Assembly: GCA_019454045.1 (NCBI GenBank)
Contig: SKCR01032773.1
Span: 239,911-303,910, forward strand
From: Zanthoxylum bungeanum
Lineage: Eukaryota; Streptophyta; Magnoliopsida; Sapindales; Rutaceae
Length of the DNA stretch: 64,000 bases
Direction: 5' to 3'
The translations under genes were made by a program, and so were the position numbers. Below the pieces are notes generated by a model that searched no databases, was not told where the DNA came from, and was given only the letters and a program-made list of their open reading frames with translations. Position 1 is the first letter of the stretch. Each line of letters starts with the position of its first letter. This document shows, piece after piece, positions 32,441 to 46,200 of the stretch.

Positions 32441-34677
32441 ATTCTTACTCAATATGATTCTTCTACGATTCCATCGTGATGGAATTGATTAGTGGGAGAA
32501 ATCGAATCTTATATGATTTGATTCGTTTGATATTGAGTATTACCGAATTAGTTTTTCAATACTTTTGGGGTTATGCTCCAGTTGCACTAATTCATCCTTT
32601 TAATTATTGTTCCATTAGTTTCTACAGGTACCTTTATGATATGTATAAGTGGAAAATTCGAATCTTGAAAAGTTTGAGATTTGAATCTTTCTTTTTATAT
32701 TATGGGTTATATAATTGAAAGTACTTGCGCCTCGGAGGTATAAGTAAAAATTTATCATTTATTCTATTTAATAGGATATTGTATTCTATTTGATATAATA
32801 CCTTTTCTACGATCCCGAGTAATAAATTTTTTTTATTACTTGGTGTGTAACATCAGATGTTGAGAATTGTAGAAAAGACTTGACTTATTGAAGTCAAATA
32901 TGAGAGTGATAAACTGTAATGGAACTACATAATTAATTAATATGAAATGACTCTACGATATCTTCTGTATAAGTTTAATGGGATGTCAGAATCATGTACA
33001 AAGTATTTGATACTTAATGATTCTGTTGTGTTCGTATTGAAGAAAATTATCCTATAACTTATAGTGGGAGCGGTATTTGATATCGATTTCGGAAGTTAGC
33101 ATTAAACTATAGATCTAAAATGGTTCATAGCTTACTATGATCAATTTTTGAACTTGATTAAGCTTTCGTTATGAATTGTTCATAAAAATGTGCAAATTGT
33201 TTGCGCAGCAAAAGCAAAGTGAGCTTATTAAAGGCTTGACCTTTACAGTATGACAGTGAGAAAGGTTTTACTCAGTGATCTATTGTAGATTCTGAGGAAA
33301 CTTATCTCTAGCCGCACTAATTGAATAATTAAAGATCTGCTGGTTAATGTTGATATTAAATTATGTATTTTGGCTAAAGAATGCAAAATGACGTTCTTGA
33401 ATGTTTTCTTCGAATGAGAGATCTGTTGTGGTTTCTTCGTTTGAAGACTTCATTCTAGAATGACCCTAGAGTTTGTATTCTGCTAAAATCACAGTTTGAT
33501 ATAATGGCTTATAGAGCCTATTGTAGACTCAGATAAGCCTTCCGAAAATCTGTGTTTTCTAATTTTGATACAATCAGATTGTCTGATTTTATCAAAGTAT
33601 AGAGAATACATATTTGATAGTAGGGCCAGTGGGAGCGTACAAATTTTTTCTAGTATTGTATATCATAACGACATTATCATTATTAATGTAATAACGAAAT
33701 GTTTGTGAGGTAAAATATTTACCTAAGTCTTATTTTCTCCGTGAAAGCAGTGAGAGTAGTCTCTATTATATTTGATATAAAGTTTTATATATGATATAAA
33801 ACTAGAGACTTATGAGATATTCTCATTATTCGTGCATTAGATATGATCTAATAAAGGACACAGCAAGACTATCTGTATGACAATTAGTATAACTGTTTGA
33901 CAGTTAATGTGTCTCTTGTATATATTATTAATCTTTCGTAAATGATGATTCATTTTTCGAAAGAAAAATTGATTAGAATGTCTAATCAAACTGATGCATC
34001 ATATGATGATAGCGTAATGAATATTATATTATGTGCGATTAAAGATATCAATTTAATCGTAATAGTTACGAGCTATTTTGATACACTGCAGACCATAGGA
34101 TGTGTCTTGAAACACGTTTTTTATTATCTTTGAGATATTAAGAACAAGTTTCTTATTAATGGAGAATATAATTCGCAATCATTAGGGTCAGATTAGTTTT
34201 GAGACTAATTATGACGTTAGATGGTCTAGGTTATATAAAGTCTAAAAAGATGCCGTGGGAGTGTCACGATTGATTCTACTGTTTTAGTGGAATTCATTGC
34301 AACTTATGAAGTATTGACTTATGAAGTTTCATAGTGACCTTATATATTAGAAGTTTTGATATTAGTGTTGTGCTTGCGGTTGTCTGCATAGTATTTGGAT
34401 TTGATCCTTAAATACATAGACAACATAATAGCTATAACACAATATTGATATCGCATCTGAATCATATTGATGTAGAACTTGGATTCTGTAAAATATGAAT
34501 GATGTTGGTTAAGGAAAACAATTGGGTTTGTTAGATAGACTCAATTTGTAAAGCGGGCTTACTTGTTGTTGCCTACATTTTGAGTGCTAGGTGAGCTCTT
34601 GAGGGCCATGAGCATGTGATACACATTTAGATGTGTAAATGATACCGTGGATTGACACTAGAGCAAGTGAGAGAAAT
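32441..34677 (+). pseudogene. Strongly decayed 3' interior of a + strand copia-like element (H)
   Basis: AT-rich sequence with only short frames. Its place before a purine-rich gcaagtgagagaaat (34662-34677) and an LTR start suggests a former reverse transcriptase/RNase H region, but no catalytic motif can be read. The call rests mainly on context. Confidence 0.35.
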
Positions 34678-37152
34678 TGTAAGGGTTGATGCTCAGAGTG
34701 CCATTCCGGATCGTATTTATGTCTGATTCATAAATACGAACAATTCATTTTTCCATAATATTACTTATTTAATGGTATCACCTCTTGTCTTTTATACACA
34801 TATTCGATCTAATTACGATTAGATATCTAATTATGATTAGATTGAAACTAAATCTGATTTAGTGATACGTTTATATTAGACAAAGACCCTATGATTTACA
34901 ATGTAGTGCGCAGTTACAACGTAGTTTGTAATTGACATTGGGAAGCGTCACTATAAGTTGTATGTGCTTAAATAAAGTTTCTGGTCAAGATTTACTAACA
35001 CGGGTCGGTTAGTAAAATTCGTTGAGACCAGTACATGTCGTATATCGTGACTTGATCCGATGGTTTATCACAATAAACCATGAGTCTTGGGAGACTCGTA
35101 TAGACATGTAGGTGTTTATTTGATAAACACTGAACGACTCACTGAAGATTTCCTAATAGATGGTACACCAACGTCAATAGGAATCTTCTCGAGTTGAGCG
35201 AGCATAGTGGTCATTCCACTTGAGATACCACTGTGGATATATGAGTTATCCTCCACACTTTGATGGCAGTCACGTCACCGATCTATTTAGATCAGACCTC
35301 CGCCTGTTCGTTGGGCGTGGACTGATGCTCATGATATCCTATGTGTATCAAGATAGAATCAGTCAGTCCTGTGTAAGGGCATAGGCATCCTATACGTGTT
35401 TGCGATCTAGTGAATCCATGGCCGTGGTATAACTTCGGAAATTAGTTCCGAGTGTTATTTAGAGATCGTAAATTTGAAAGTCGACTATATTATACCGAAA
35501 GGATTTGACGTTCTTATCTATATCCCAGGTATAATATGGATAGCCTGTGACAGAGGGATTATACGTATGTAATGACCTCGACTTGCATAGTTTAGCGAGA
35601 TTATCTATGGTCGTCATAATTCATGAGTGGGTGAATTATGGATACGAAATTGGATTTCGTGACAGATAAACCTAAACTTAGAGAGTCCCACAATATGAAT
35701 TGTACTCGTTGAGCACTTAGGCAACACGTTATGAATAATACAGATTATTCATAATACTTCATCAGATTAAATGAGTTAATTCGAATCGTTTAATCTGTTA
35801 AACGAAAAACACATGCTTTAGGGATTTTAGTCAATCGTAATTATTGTGTATTTGTATTTGATACATAATTCGATTAGATACACATTAATTAATTGTCAAA
35901 TGAGACTTTGACACATGCCACTAATATATGTATTTGTTATTTAATGTAAATAAAAATACATATATAATAATAAATATATTAATTAAATAATATACTTTTT
36001 CCATAATTGTTATGAAAAATGTTTAATTATTATTGATACTTGTGGCACGATTTTATTAAGCTTAAGTATGCAAATTTGATTTGTCAAACTTAAAGCTTAT
36101 CTTATCTTTATTTTAATTTAATGAAATGTAAAAATGACCAAAATGCCCCCTTGGAAGTCGGTTAAGCTTCATTTTATTTGGAAAATTTTATTTTCTTCAT
36201 TTGAAGGAAGCCATGGCCGAAATCTTCACCCTAAAAAGCTCTCAAATCTTGGTTTGATGATTCAAGGAAGAAAATGAATAAAAATCAAGAAAAAGCTTTA
36301 GGAAAATAAGAGATTAAAGGTAATCATCAATTCCCTTAAGCTTGAAAGCATGTTTCATGTTCTTGATTATCTAGATGGATTCTAGGGTTTCTTATTTTTA
36401 TTAGAATTTGGGGCTTTTGGTGTTGGAAGATGAAATGGAAGGATTTGTTTGAGCATGTGTGAAGTTGAATTGAAAGATATTATTGTAATATTTGTTCAAT
36501 TTTGACATTTGATGATAAGTTTCCACTCTTGTAATGCCTAGAATTATTCTTGGGTGGTTCATTTGTGATGACTTTGGTTGGTGTTTTGATTAATATGATT
36601 AATGTTGAAAAAGTTGGATTAAAGCATGAAATATTGATTATTTTTGTTGTAAAATCAGATCTGGAAAAATTGGGTTGTTTGTGATGAAAATGATGTCATT
36701 TGAATGTATTGGATGTGTTTTGGGTGTTGGGACAATTGTCGGAAATTATTTCGGAGTTGAAATAAGCGAAAACGGTGAAAAACAGTGTTACCGGATGACT
36801 TTTGAGTTAACCGAGTGACAGCTGCCAAAACAGTGAATTTGTCACTGTTCAGGCAGCCCATGAACTTAATACTATTGGGGCTGACCTGGGCAGCCCTCAT
36901 ATGTATTGGGTAGTCGTTTTGGTCAAAAACACGTTTTATGCCATTTTGCGGAAAAACGTTTTCGTAAAAGTTTCGCGATGTTTCTTAACTATTTACGTTG
37001 CTATTTGATATAGAATAAATATGTTTAGGTGAAATATGAATGAATTATTCATATTGGATATTGAATAGTTTATTCGGTAATTTAGAAAGTTTTAAAATTA
37101 CGATTTCGCCCGAACAGCGCTTCCGCCGCGCCATTTGCCCAAAACCCCAACA
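34678..37152 (+). repeat. LTR of copia-like element H (2.5 kb)
   Basis: It runs from tgtaagggttgatgctc to aaaaccccaaca and is followed by a primer site. Its right 2.1 kb is similar, in inverted orientation, to 52250-54297, and its 35030-35120 part matches the end of the window (63914-64000). It has a decayed left end. Confidence 0.7.
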
Positions 37153-37156
37153 AAAA

Positions 37157-37168
37157 TGGTATCAAAGC
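37157..37168 (+). other. Primer binding site of element H
   Basis: TGGTATCAAAGC, one base away from the perfect initiator-Met complement, follows the LTR end at 37152. Confidence 0.75.
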
Positions 37169-37930
37169 AGGCCCGATCCTTCATCCATTACATTAGTCAT
37201 GCTTGATATATGATATATAATCCAATTTTGATGTTTGCATATGCACGTAATCTATATATTTCTTGACTTTTCGGTTATACACTAACGAGAAACGTAACAA
37301 AAATTTAATCATTAAGTTAAGTTATGTTTTCTAAGGTAGAATTGAATTTTTTAGAAAATGATCTAGATTAAAATTCTGCATATGATGTAGAACAATGCTT
37401 CCTTGAGGAATATCTCCGCTTAAATAAGGCTGTAAAGTAACGTGTATTGGATGCATGTTTCTTGGTCCGTCTTGTCAATACGGTTTATGGGTATCTTTCT
37501 ATGGCTGCATCCGAGATCGTGCCAAAGCAGTGAGGGTGTAGTTGATAGAATTTTATCCATGCCGGATGTATATTTGATACTAGACAAATTCAAGTGAAAG
37601 TGGAAATCTTGAACGTGCCAAAGCTGTCAGGACTACATCGGTAGCATGAGTTTATCATTGGCAAGTGAAGCCTTGATACGCCTCCTTGTGAACGTGCCAA
37701 AGCTGTCATAACGAGAAACGGTCAGGACCAAAATTAGGAGTCACAGTGAGTGTGATTGACAATGAGTTGTCTACCTAATGAATATACGTAGGCGAGAACG
37801 TGCCAAAACTGTGAGTCAAAATATATTCATGAGATCATACTCTCACTATGGAATTCGATTTAATTTTTGAATTCCTGTTCTCTATCGGGGATTACGGTAT
37901 TACGTAAAGTAGTTGAAGACACTGCTGGGT
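37169..37930 (+). other. Leader region of element H with repeated GTGCCAAAGC motif
   Basis: gaacgtgccaaagctgtc or near variants occur four times (about 37521, 37612, 37692 and 37796). The decayed start of a gag may lie at 37320-37440, but it has stops. Confidence 0.55.
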
Positions 37931-39890
37931 TAAAAATCCATAACTAAGACAGTGCGTAATTTTATGGAAATTGCATGCATATTCTCTCGAAGTCTTATGG
38001 CTACAAGTTTCCTTTTGAGATTGGGACTCCTGCTCTCACATGGTCATAACCCTCAAAGATCTATATATAGGCCTCGTTCCCACCTGGATTTCTTCATAAA
38101 AGGCTTATTTCCTTTTTCCCTTCGTTTTCAAGTATCATCTGAGTCTTTTTCTTCCTGACCTATCTTAATGATTCCCAACAGAATATCCGGCTGCAACCAT
38201 TGCCCAATTTCTTGTACTATCTTCATGGCTTGTGCTTTGCAGGATCCTGTCGTGTATTGTATCCGTGGGGTGTCTGACTTGTTACTCTCAGTCTTGGCTC
38301 AGCTCTCTGCACTTTGTAACCTGTATCGGGTCAATGTAGATTATGTCTTTTTGAAGGTTGCTTCAATATTTTGGGATATAAAAACCACGTCTTACGTTTT
38401 CATGGCTATGAGCTATGCCCTCCGCCTGAAGAATTTGCCTATATCCTGGGTCTGCGATTTCATTCTTCTACTCCTGTAGACACTGTATTTTTATACATAG
38501 CCCGGTGATGAGTCTTTTATGAGGACACACCTGAAGAGTTTAGAGAAGTTGTAAGGTTTAACGCTGGAAAGGGAAAAAAAAACCCCAAAAAACCCAATAG
38601 CCGGAGTTCTGGCTGGACATCATTTATGTTTGGCCGGACATACGACCACCATGTCCGGTCGGATATGCCTATATCTAGCCGAATATGCATCAAGTTTCCA
38701 GAATAGTAGAAAGTCACGATCTTCTTTCCCTTTTAACAAGTTTCTATAACATAGAGCATTCTTTCTCAATCAATTTCCCAAATAACCTCTTTTCTTAACT
38801 ATTGCTTTCCTAATAACCATAGCCTTAGCACTATAAAAGAACATTGTGTTCTTCATAAGGGAGATATATGAAAACTTTACCAACGAAAATACTAGCAACA
38901 GAAAAAGAGACATGGAGTGCAAAAACCCACAGGAACAAAAAACGATTAGCATTCATAAAAAACTAGCCACACCAAACTCCAACACACAGTAACCTTGTGA
39001 TACTTTCCAACAAAAGACCAAGAAAACAGACTTGAGGGCCCCTAAAACTTAAACTCCGCATCCAAAACTCACTATTTTATTAACGTCATATATGCGGTCG
39101 GGCATACAACAATCATACAGAATGTCTAGCCATATGATGGCTAAATCCGGCCTCGAGTTTCTGGTGGTATATAGGATGGAAACTCGAACATTGATTCTAT
39201 AGCCGAATTCGAATGGGCGGTAGTATGGTTTGCACTCGGGATACAACTCCACGTATCACCGTGAAACAAATGCATACAGTTTTACCTCTGCTTTCATTAT
39301 TGTTCTGGTTAATTTGTAATTAATATTTGATTCACTGTTATCGCTACTGATGTCTATTGTTTTCCTTGGTTATTGCCTCATTACTGCAATATTGAATATG
39401 TAATTATTTATGTGCATTCCTGCAAGTCCGACTAGACTTCCTGCAAGTCTGGCCGGACATCACTTAAATCTGACTAGCCATATAATTAAATTCGGTCAGG
39501 ACTCCGCGTGTCCAGGCCAGTGAAACATGCCTCAATATTCACCGAATCTATTCAGTTTTATCTTTTAACTGTTGTAAGACATATTTCCTTTGGTTATGAT
39601 GTTATTTATCGTTTGTGTGATTGTGTGCGATATAAACTGTTCATGTGTGATTTGTGCATTATAAGACACGTGGATCCTCTTTTGAACCTGGATATTATAC
39701 TAGCATCAGTAGGAGACCATTCCTAACTCAAACGGTTTTAAGGTCGGACCTTGCAAGGGGTGTATTACAGCCATAAATCATTCTTAATGTCTTACACTGG
39801 GTGGCTACTCCTTTATTCTCTGATTAGTCCCTTGTGCGCTAATCCATTCTGTCTATAGGCTGCGAGCCCAACAGTGTCGTGGTCGACGAC
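37931..39890 (+). mobile_element. GGCCGGACAT-rich retroelement family, copy 2
   Basis: A degenerate ORF region (38168-38515) is followed by non-coding sequence with TGGCCGGACAT-type words (38617, 38630, 38651 and 39457). Parts are similar to copy 1 (25985-27478) in the opposite direction. No terminal repeats were identified. Confidence 0.5.
38168..38515 (+). pseudogene. Degenerate plant retroelement ORF (DUF7745/plant-mobile-domain-like)
   Basis: One frame gives FLKVASIFWDIKTTSYVF; after a shift of one base near 38400 another gives FHGYELCPPPEEFAYILG. These resemble the FWDP...F.F..YELCPT.EEFA.ILG wording common in plant retroelement ORFs of this group. The frame then meets stops. Family naming is from memory of the motif and tentative. 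Confidence 0.4.
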
Positions 39891-40202
39891 GTCACAGACA
39901 TAGCGTTAAACCCCGCTTCGCTCCTACAACTCCTCTGGCAATACCCTCTCCAAAATTCATTACCCTCAAGAAGCTTCTGAAGCTTTTCTTTTCATCCATG
40001 ATGAGTTGGAGAGTGTAATGCCCTGCCCATTGTCTATCAAACTTACTGTACTACTGGATGCCACTACTAACATGAAGGTTGGATCCCACCGTTGGAAGAG
40101 TGTGGTTATATTATGTATCTTGGCCTGACACCTTCTGATTGGTCGTGATAATGGGAGAGATGACTACCAGCTGCTCCACATTATCTTAGGTATCATATGT
40201 GA
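39891..40202. other. Unassigned retroelement-like sequence
   Basis: No convincing frame or terminal repeat is seen between the GGCCGGACAT family and the gag remnant at 40203. Confidence 0.5.
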
Positions 40203-40713
40203 CTATGACCTAACCTTTGTAATTTTAACCGAGACACTGCATGGCTTGGACGAGATCAAATGGAAGCCTACCATCACTATGTTCTTAGGCTTTCTATAAC
40301 CAATATGTTTCCTCTCATACACGTGAATGTTTCCTACAATGTCCTCTAGTTTTAGGTGATACAAATATTTACTCTTTTCAATGACACTAATCTTAGGCAA
40401 AAACCTTTCAGGTAAGCATCTAAGGATTTTCTGAAGTATTCTATCCATAGAAATAGTCTCACCTAAGTTAAAACTGGAATTAATAATATTGTTAATCTCA
40501 ACATAAAACTCATCAAACATTCCATTTCATCCTAGTAACTTCAAACCTAGTAGCAAGCTCTTGGAGTCTATTGTTTCTAACGGACAGTGTGCCCTCATGG
40601 ACAGTCTGAAGGATGTCCCATGCATCGTTAGCAATTTCACACATAGAGACTCTTGTACACTCAACACAACAAACATCAGTGATAAGTGCATGAAAATGTA
40701 CTTTGAACATCAC
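40203..40713 (-). pseudogene. Copia-type gag fragment (UBN2 domain)
   Basis: Frame 40513-40713 has ISMCEIANDAWDILQTVHEG-like wording of the UBN2 gag domain (SMCEIANDAWDILQ). It continues after a one-base shift at about 40515 into 40203-40520 (FDEFYVEINNIINSSFNLGE, LRCLPERFLPK). No zinc knuckle follows. It belongs to a copia family other than elements A, B and D, with no other part recognised here. Confidence 0.75.
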
Positions 40714-40739
40714 TAATTCTGCTTGATTATCAATTATTT

Positions 40740-41887
40740 GATCTTAATTATAGTTTATTTTATTTTTTTTTATTAGGAAGCAATGGAATGTGAAGATTGG
40801 AGCAATTACACATGTTTTGGGACCTTACGGATGCATCAAAAGCACGCGGGAAGAGCTGAATCGCAGAATAGGTGAAACCGAAAAATTACACTGGCACCGC
40901 GACGTCCACCTTCTGGCACCGATACGCCGCTCCAACATTGTCCCCATATATTTTTCTCGCAAGATTGGCGCCGCAACGCCACTTTCTGGCACTGCGGCAC
41001 CCCGACAAAGTTCTAGAAACTTAATTGGGACGTGTTTCACGCATATATGGACTCCAGGACTTCCCTATATAAACCTAAGCTCGTCCAAACCCTAAAAAAA
41101 AAGAGAATAAAATAAATAACAAAGAGTTGAAATCACATATTTGAGAGAGAAGAACGAAGAACCATAAGCCAGACAGGATGTCTCTCCGATCTATCCAGGT
41201 TGTATCTCTTTCTTCTATGGAAAACTAATCTCCTAGGCAAAGCTAAGGATGAACTCTTGTAATTAAGTTCTTATGTTCATGTTTTTGATTCCTAAATGTT
41301 TGTCAATGTTTAATACAATTGATATTTTGTTATTCTTTATTATCTTTCGACTATGAATCCAGATATTGTGTTTTACCAATTTGCATATAGGAATAGTCAT
41401 GCTTCTTCTATTTGTGATTGGGGAACCTAGTTGTGACTGGTAATGTTATTTTATGAGTTGATCTTCTGCTGCAGTATTGCTTGTGGGTATATTGTCGACG
41501 TTAGATAGGTCATAACGATAACATAGTGTGTTGTTAACATAGAGAAAATAATTCATCTATTACCTTAGAATTTAATATATTTTTATTGAAATATCTTCTA
41601 ATTGTTGGTTTGGGATGTGAAAACTTCAATTGAGTAATAAAAATAATCAATTACTGAATATAGGGATTTGATACAAGAGAGATTCCCGACGCTTTGTTGC
41701 TTTTCTCTACTGATAACTTTTTAAGTGTTTTTCGTAATCTTTAATTTACATTACCAATTCAATCATTCTCTTTAATTATGTTATTGTTAACGTTTTGTTT
41801 AAGTGAATTAGTTCCTTCTAACCATCTCTCTGAGGAATCGACACCCCGACTATACTGCGATAACCGCAAGTACTTTTTGGGCGTAAT
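40740..41887 (+). repeat. LTR of a Tat/Athila-like gypsy element (E), interrupted by element B
   Basis: It has a GC-richer 5' half with repeated ggcaccgcg-type words (40900-41010), a TATA box TATATAAA at 41066-41073, a leader-like stretch and the tail cgacaccccgactatactgcg typical of such LTRs. The last few bases and primer site lie beyond element B at 51722-51752. The left border is approximate. Confidence 0.6.
41066..41073 (+). promoter_or_regulatory. TATA box of the element E LTR
   Basis: TATATAAA lies in a GC-richer context, followed by aaccctaaaaaaaa, in the middle of the LTR where transcription would start. Confidence 0.5.
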
Positions 41888-43905
41888 TGTTGGAGATTCT
41901 AAGCATCCTAAGATCAATTTATCAAGCATGAACATGTGTGAATATAATCGAGAAGTCGCGGAATACTTACATCGAGCGGTTGAGCGACGCAGAGGCAACA
42001 CAAACTTCAAAATCTGCTCCTCACTGGTTCGGCAGTGGGCTGTACGCAGTTCACTGTTTTGGCCTTCGTTTGGGTCCTTCGTCAAGCTCCGAGCTTCGTC
42101 GAACGGTTCCTGGCTCATGGGTGGACTTCCCTATCACCTTCGCATTGATCCCGGAGTGTGCTATCACTCTCGATTTTGCCACAAAATCACACTTTGCTTC
42201 CCTACCATTTTTGATTTTTGCCCAGCAAACCAGAACCAGAAATGGCGTGAAAGATGAAGAGAAAATGTGGAAAGAGAGAGATGAAATGTGTTAGTTAATT
42301 TTGGTATTTGATTTCTCAAACATATACCAAAATTTTGGCTTTTGAAAAGTCAAACAATCAAAGCCATTAATGCCCACAACAACCACATCAATCAATCAAT
42401 CCAATCAATTGTCACATCACTCAAAGTGACATGATTTGACGCTTGATGTGATACTAGATGTGACTAGCGATTTGACGCTTGATTTGACTTGCGTGCCGCA
42501 CTCGAATTCGAAATGCGAATGCGCTCGCAAATAATCTCGGGCTCGGTTCGCTAATTCCAAATTAACGAATTTTCCATTGCGTCGTAATTAAATGGTTACG
42601 CCTAGCGAAATCACTATTCACGTCGCTAACGAATTAATTCTAAATTAACTCGCTCGCCTGAATTAAAATCTAATTTTAATTCCGCGTCGAAATCCAATTT
42701 CGTTTAATATATCAAATATATTAATTCTCGATTAATTCCAAATTAATCGTTATCTCTCTTTAATTGATATTTTATCCCAGATAAAATATCTCCGCAATTA
42801 ATCCCAGATTAATTTTCTCTCTCATCTAATTAATCCCAGATTAATTAAAAGTGCGAGTCATACGTCATCGATGAATCTTTGGGAAACGACCCATGAGATC
42901 CCCAGATATGTTGACAGTAAATTCGGTCGTCGGACTATCCGAACACGTAAGTACCTCGTACTACGTTTATACCGATTTACAAGACAAGGTTGGCCTCTAG
43001 CAAAGCGCCATGCCTACCCAATTCTCAAGAAATATCCTTACAGGAATAAAGGATCTGTATCAGGCATAATATACGTAGTATTGCGTATTTCTGTCCAGTA
43101 TCAGATGATCACATGCAAGGCCTGGGGCTGGTACAGTGTCTGCCCCGTACGAAGCATATATCGGATTACGAGCAACTAGTCTCTTTATAATCGGATAATC
43201 ATGACCAAGTCATATTATCCCGACGGTTGCAACCTTTATTAGAGAGCCAGTTCTGTATCCCTACGCGATCATCAACTCCATATGACTGGAGTGACACTTC
43301 CGTCTCGACATCACACCCAACACACTACGATTCTCAATATACCCAGCATTGGCGTACACAGAACCTGTTAAAGCCCTGGACGACCGCAACCAAAGTATAT
43401 TGATTGTCGCAAGTATTAGCGGTGCAAGTCTCAGGTTAAGACCAAATACACCTACCCTGATTTCGGATTTCCATAGACACATAGTCATACTACCAATGGA
43501 ATTCCGAGGGGGTCTTATCCAGAGCGAAGCTGTTTCCCGTACCATCGGTGAAACACAACCTCCTATTACACTTGCATGAGTATCCTATACCCAAATATAT
43601 GAGAACTATGTCGTTGTGCCCTCACAACGCGCACAAGTGTAATACTAGTCTTTTACGCATTCATCGATGTCCAATCTTGGTAATGCTCTGACTAGTGATG
43701 TTTAATGATTTATCCTTCGTGGATCGATACTGTCTCATATCATTCTCAATCCAGGAACAAATCACAAGGACCTCTCATCATTTATACATCTAGGTGATCT
43801 AATCACAAATGATAAGAGTGCAATCTCCTTTGTCACATGGTTAATTTGTACAACAACACCGTGATCTGTACAAATAGTGACGCTATGGGTCATAATTGTC
43901 CAACA
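41888..43905 (-). repeat. 3' LTR of element B
   Basis: 2018 bp, very similar to 49712-51721. It contains the aattaatcccagattaatt boxes at about 42770-42850. Confidence 0.92.
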
Positions 43906-43920
43906 ATCTCCCACTTGGCC
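43906..43920 (-). other. Polypurine tract of element B
   Basis: Minus strand ggccaagtgggagat abuts the 3' LTR. Confidence 0.85.
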
Positions 43921-44599
43921 TATAGCCAGTCACTCGAGTGCTTGACACCCGAACTATGTACGGTTGGCACAAATTGCTGAGAAATGCTTTCGTCAGCGGA
44001 TTTACATGATTATCGTCTGATGCCATTTATTCGATCATCACATCGCCACGATGTATGATCCGAACGAATCAGATAAATAGTCGAAGTATGTATCTGGATC
44101 GTTGATGAGACCATTAATTCTTTAGCCTGTGCTGACGCCTAGCTCAGCTGCTAACAGAACTATATCTAATCTAATTAGATTTATTATCGACCCAGAAGGC
44201 TTCCATTGTCGCCTCAGCTGCAGCAATAACCCGCATTTGTTGTTTATTCGGTAACAGTATCTTGCTTGGAAGATTTCCAGCTCACTGTACCGTTATTCAA
44301 ACTGTATAGTACCGTTTGCGACTTTTAGTCGTCTTTATCGGTTTAGGAAACTTGCAGTAGTGATCCCAGTCACTTCAAGTTCTCCTTCTCCACAGATTAA
44401 GACAACATCCTTAGTTCTCTAAGACACTAAGTATGTTCTTAACTTCAATCCAGTGACTATCACTCGGATTGACCTATTTGTGAATCCATATGCTCAAAAC
44501 GTATGAGACACCAGGTCGCGTATATTTTTCAATGTATGATTTTCTCGGAGAGTTTTCTCGAAAGCCAAGCTTTCGCCGATTGTTATTATGGGAATATCA

Positions 44600-45300
44600 T
44601 TTCCAAGAAATGACATATATTATCATTATTTTATAGGACAACCACTGTCAGTGCGCTCCCACTAACCTCTTATATACACAAGAATCATTTTCGTTTTGAA
44701 TCAAATCATAATCTATTATGATTACATCAAAACGATAATTCCAAGAACCTAATGCTTGCTTCAATCCAAACATGGATCGAATAACCTGCAAACTTTGTTT
44801 GCTAGTTTTGGTACGACAAAATCGTCAGGATGTTGTGAACATCCTCCAAAAGGTTTCCTTTTCAGGAAAGCGATTTTCCCGTTAAGCTGACATATTTCAT
44901 AAATGAAACATGCAGCGTTAGCAAGCATTATCCAAATGGATTTACTGTGGCAACAGGTAAAAGGTTGAATCATAATCAACACAATGTTGATAACGATACC
45001 TTTCCGCTAAAAGCCTAGCTTTATATGTTGGTATGTTACCATCCATGTATGTCTTCCTAGAAGACTTATAGTACCAATAGGCACAATGTCTTGCGGTACA
45101 TCAACTAGTGTCCAAACATAGTTGATATACATGGAATCCATTCCGGATTCATGACATTTTGTCATAATTAGGGAGTCGATACCTTGTATCACTTCCTCAT
45201 ACGTAGTTAGTTGGTATACCTCAAAAGATAGACATCTTTTCGAGGTGAGATCAGAAACCCATTCCCCAGGTTGTTTTCTGACTCTCTCCGACATACGCGG
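44600..45300 (-). pseudogene. Copia reverse transcriptase remnant, element B
   Basis: Frame 45007-45294 carries TTYEEVIQGIDS and MDSMYINYVWTLVD, the start of copia reverse transcriptase (TYEEA...MDSMY.N.VWTLVD). Frame 44761-44982 continues the domain in fragments. No complete YVDD box could be read. Many shifts. Confidence 0.75.
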
Positions 45301-45769
45301 TTCTTGTGTATTCGAAGATTATGGTATAGTTTCATCCTTGATGAACTATATGTGTTCCATTAGGATTCGATGCCTGGAATAGTATTACTCTGATTTTCAT
45401 CGAGTTTTAATATCCTCCCATTTACCACTGCATATCGGTATTCCTCTTAGGAAAATCGCATGGAGAGCAACAATCTAATTGTTCTCTTGTGAGATGTATA
45501 AGTACTATACTTATGTATCCCTAGGATAACCTACAATTTGGCACTTATCCAATTTGAGTTTTAGTTTGGTATCATCCAAACATATGCCTAGCATTCCCAA
45601 ATTATTCAAGAATGAGAAACCTGGTTTCTTTCCTGTTCATATCTAATATGATATCCGTCAAACAGATTATTATGGAACCTTATTCTAAATAAGTTCTGCA
45701 CTGTTAATGCTTATCCGTTGAAGGAAATGGTAGCTCAGAGCGACTCATGATTAACCTTATCATGTCTAA

Positions 45770-46200
45770 TAAAATTCGGTTACTCGGTTCGGACACACCG
45801 TCAATTGACGTGTTCCGGGAGGAGTCCTCATTGAAAGAATACTATACTCTTTCAAGTATTAGAAACTTATTGCTTAAGTATTTTCCATTACGGTCTCACC
45901 GTGACTGTTTAATACTTTAGCCGATCTGTTTGTCTATTTCGTGTCGAAACTTTAAAAGTTTCCGATTTGTGTTCTTCAAAAGAAACACACAACCATTACG
46001 CGATGCCACATCCGTATAGGTCACGAAATATTCATATCCACCTCTAGCCTAGCTAGACATGGGCCCACTTGCTTCACTATGAACTAGGGCTAACAGATCA
46101 GTGGCATTTACACTTTTACCAAGTAAATAGTGTTATAGGCACATTGCCCAATAAACTAGATTCGTAAACTTTATTTGATTGGAATCAAATCAGTCATAAT
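45770..46200 (-). pseudogene. Copia integrase remnant, element B
   Basis: The DNA aligns block by block with the element A integrase (ggttcggacacaccgt, ccgtgactgttt, cacctctagcct, catgggcccactt), but no long frame remains. Confidence 0.7.

Noticed and set aside
40790..41095. 101-codon frame on + and 71-codon frame on -
   Set aside because: Both lie in the GC-richer part of the element E LTR before its TATA box and overlap each other on opposite strands.
41778..42294. Frames of 118-159 codons at the left end of element B
   Set aside because: They span the border of two elements or lie in LTR DNA and recur in the second LTR at 49691-50118.
43261..43579. Paired frames on both strands (also 28540-28818, 51077-51395 and 63230-63496)
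   Set aside because: The same LTR segment in each copia relative gives the same frames; it is regulatory or structural DNA with no known domain.
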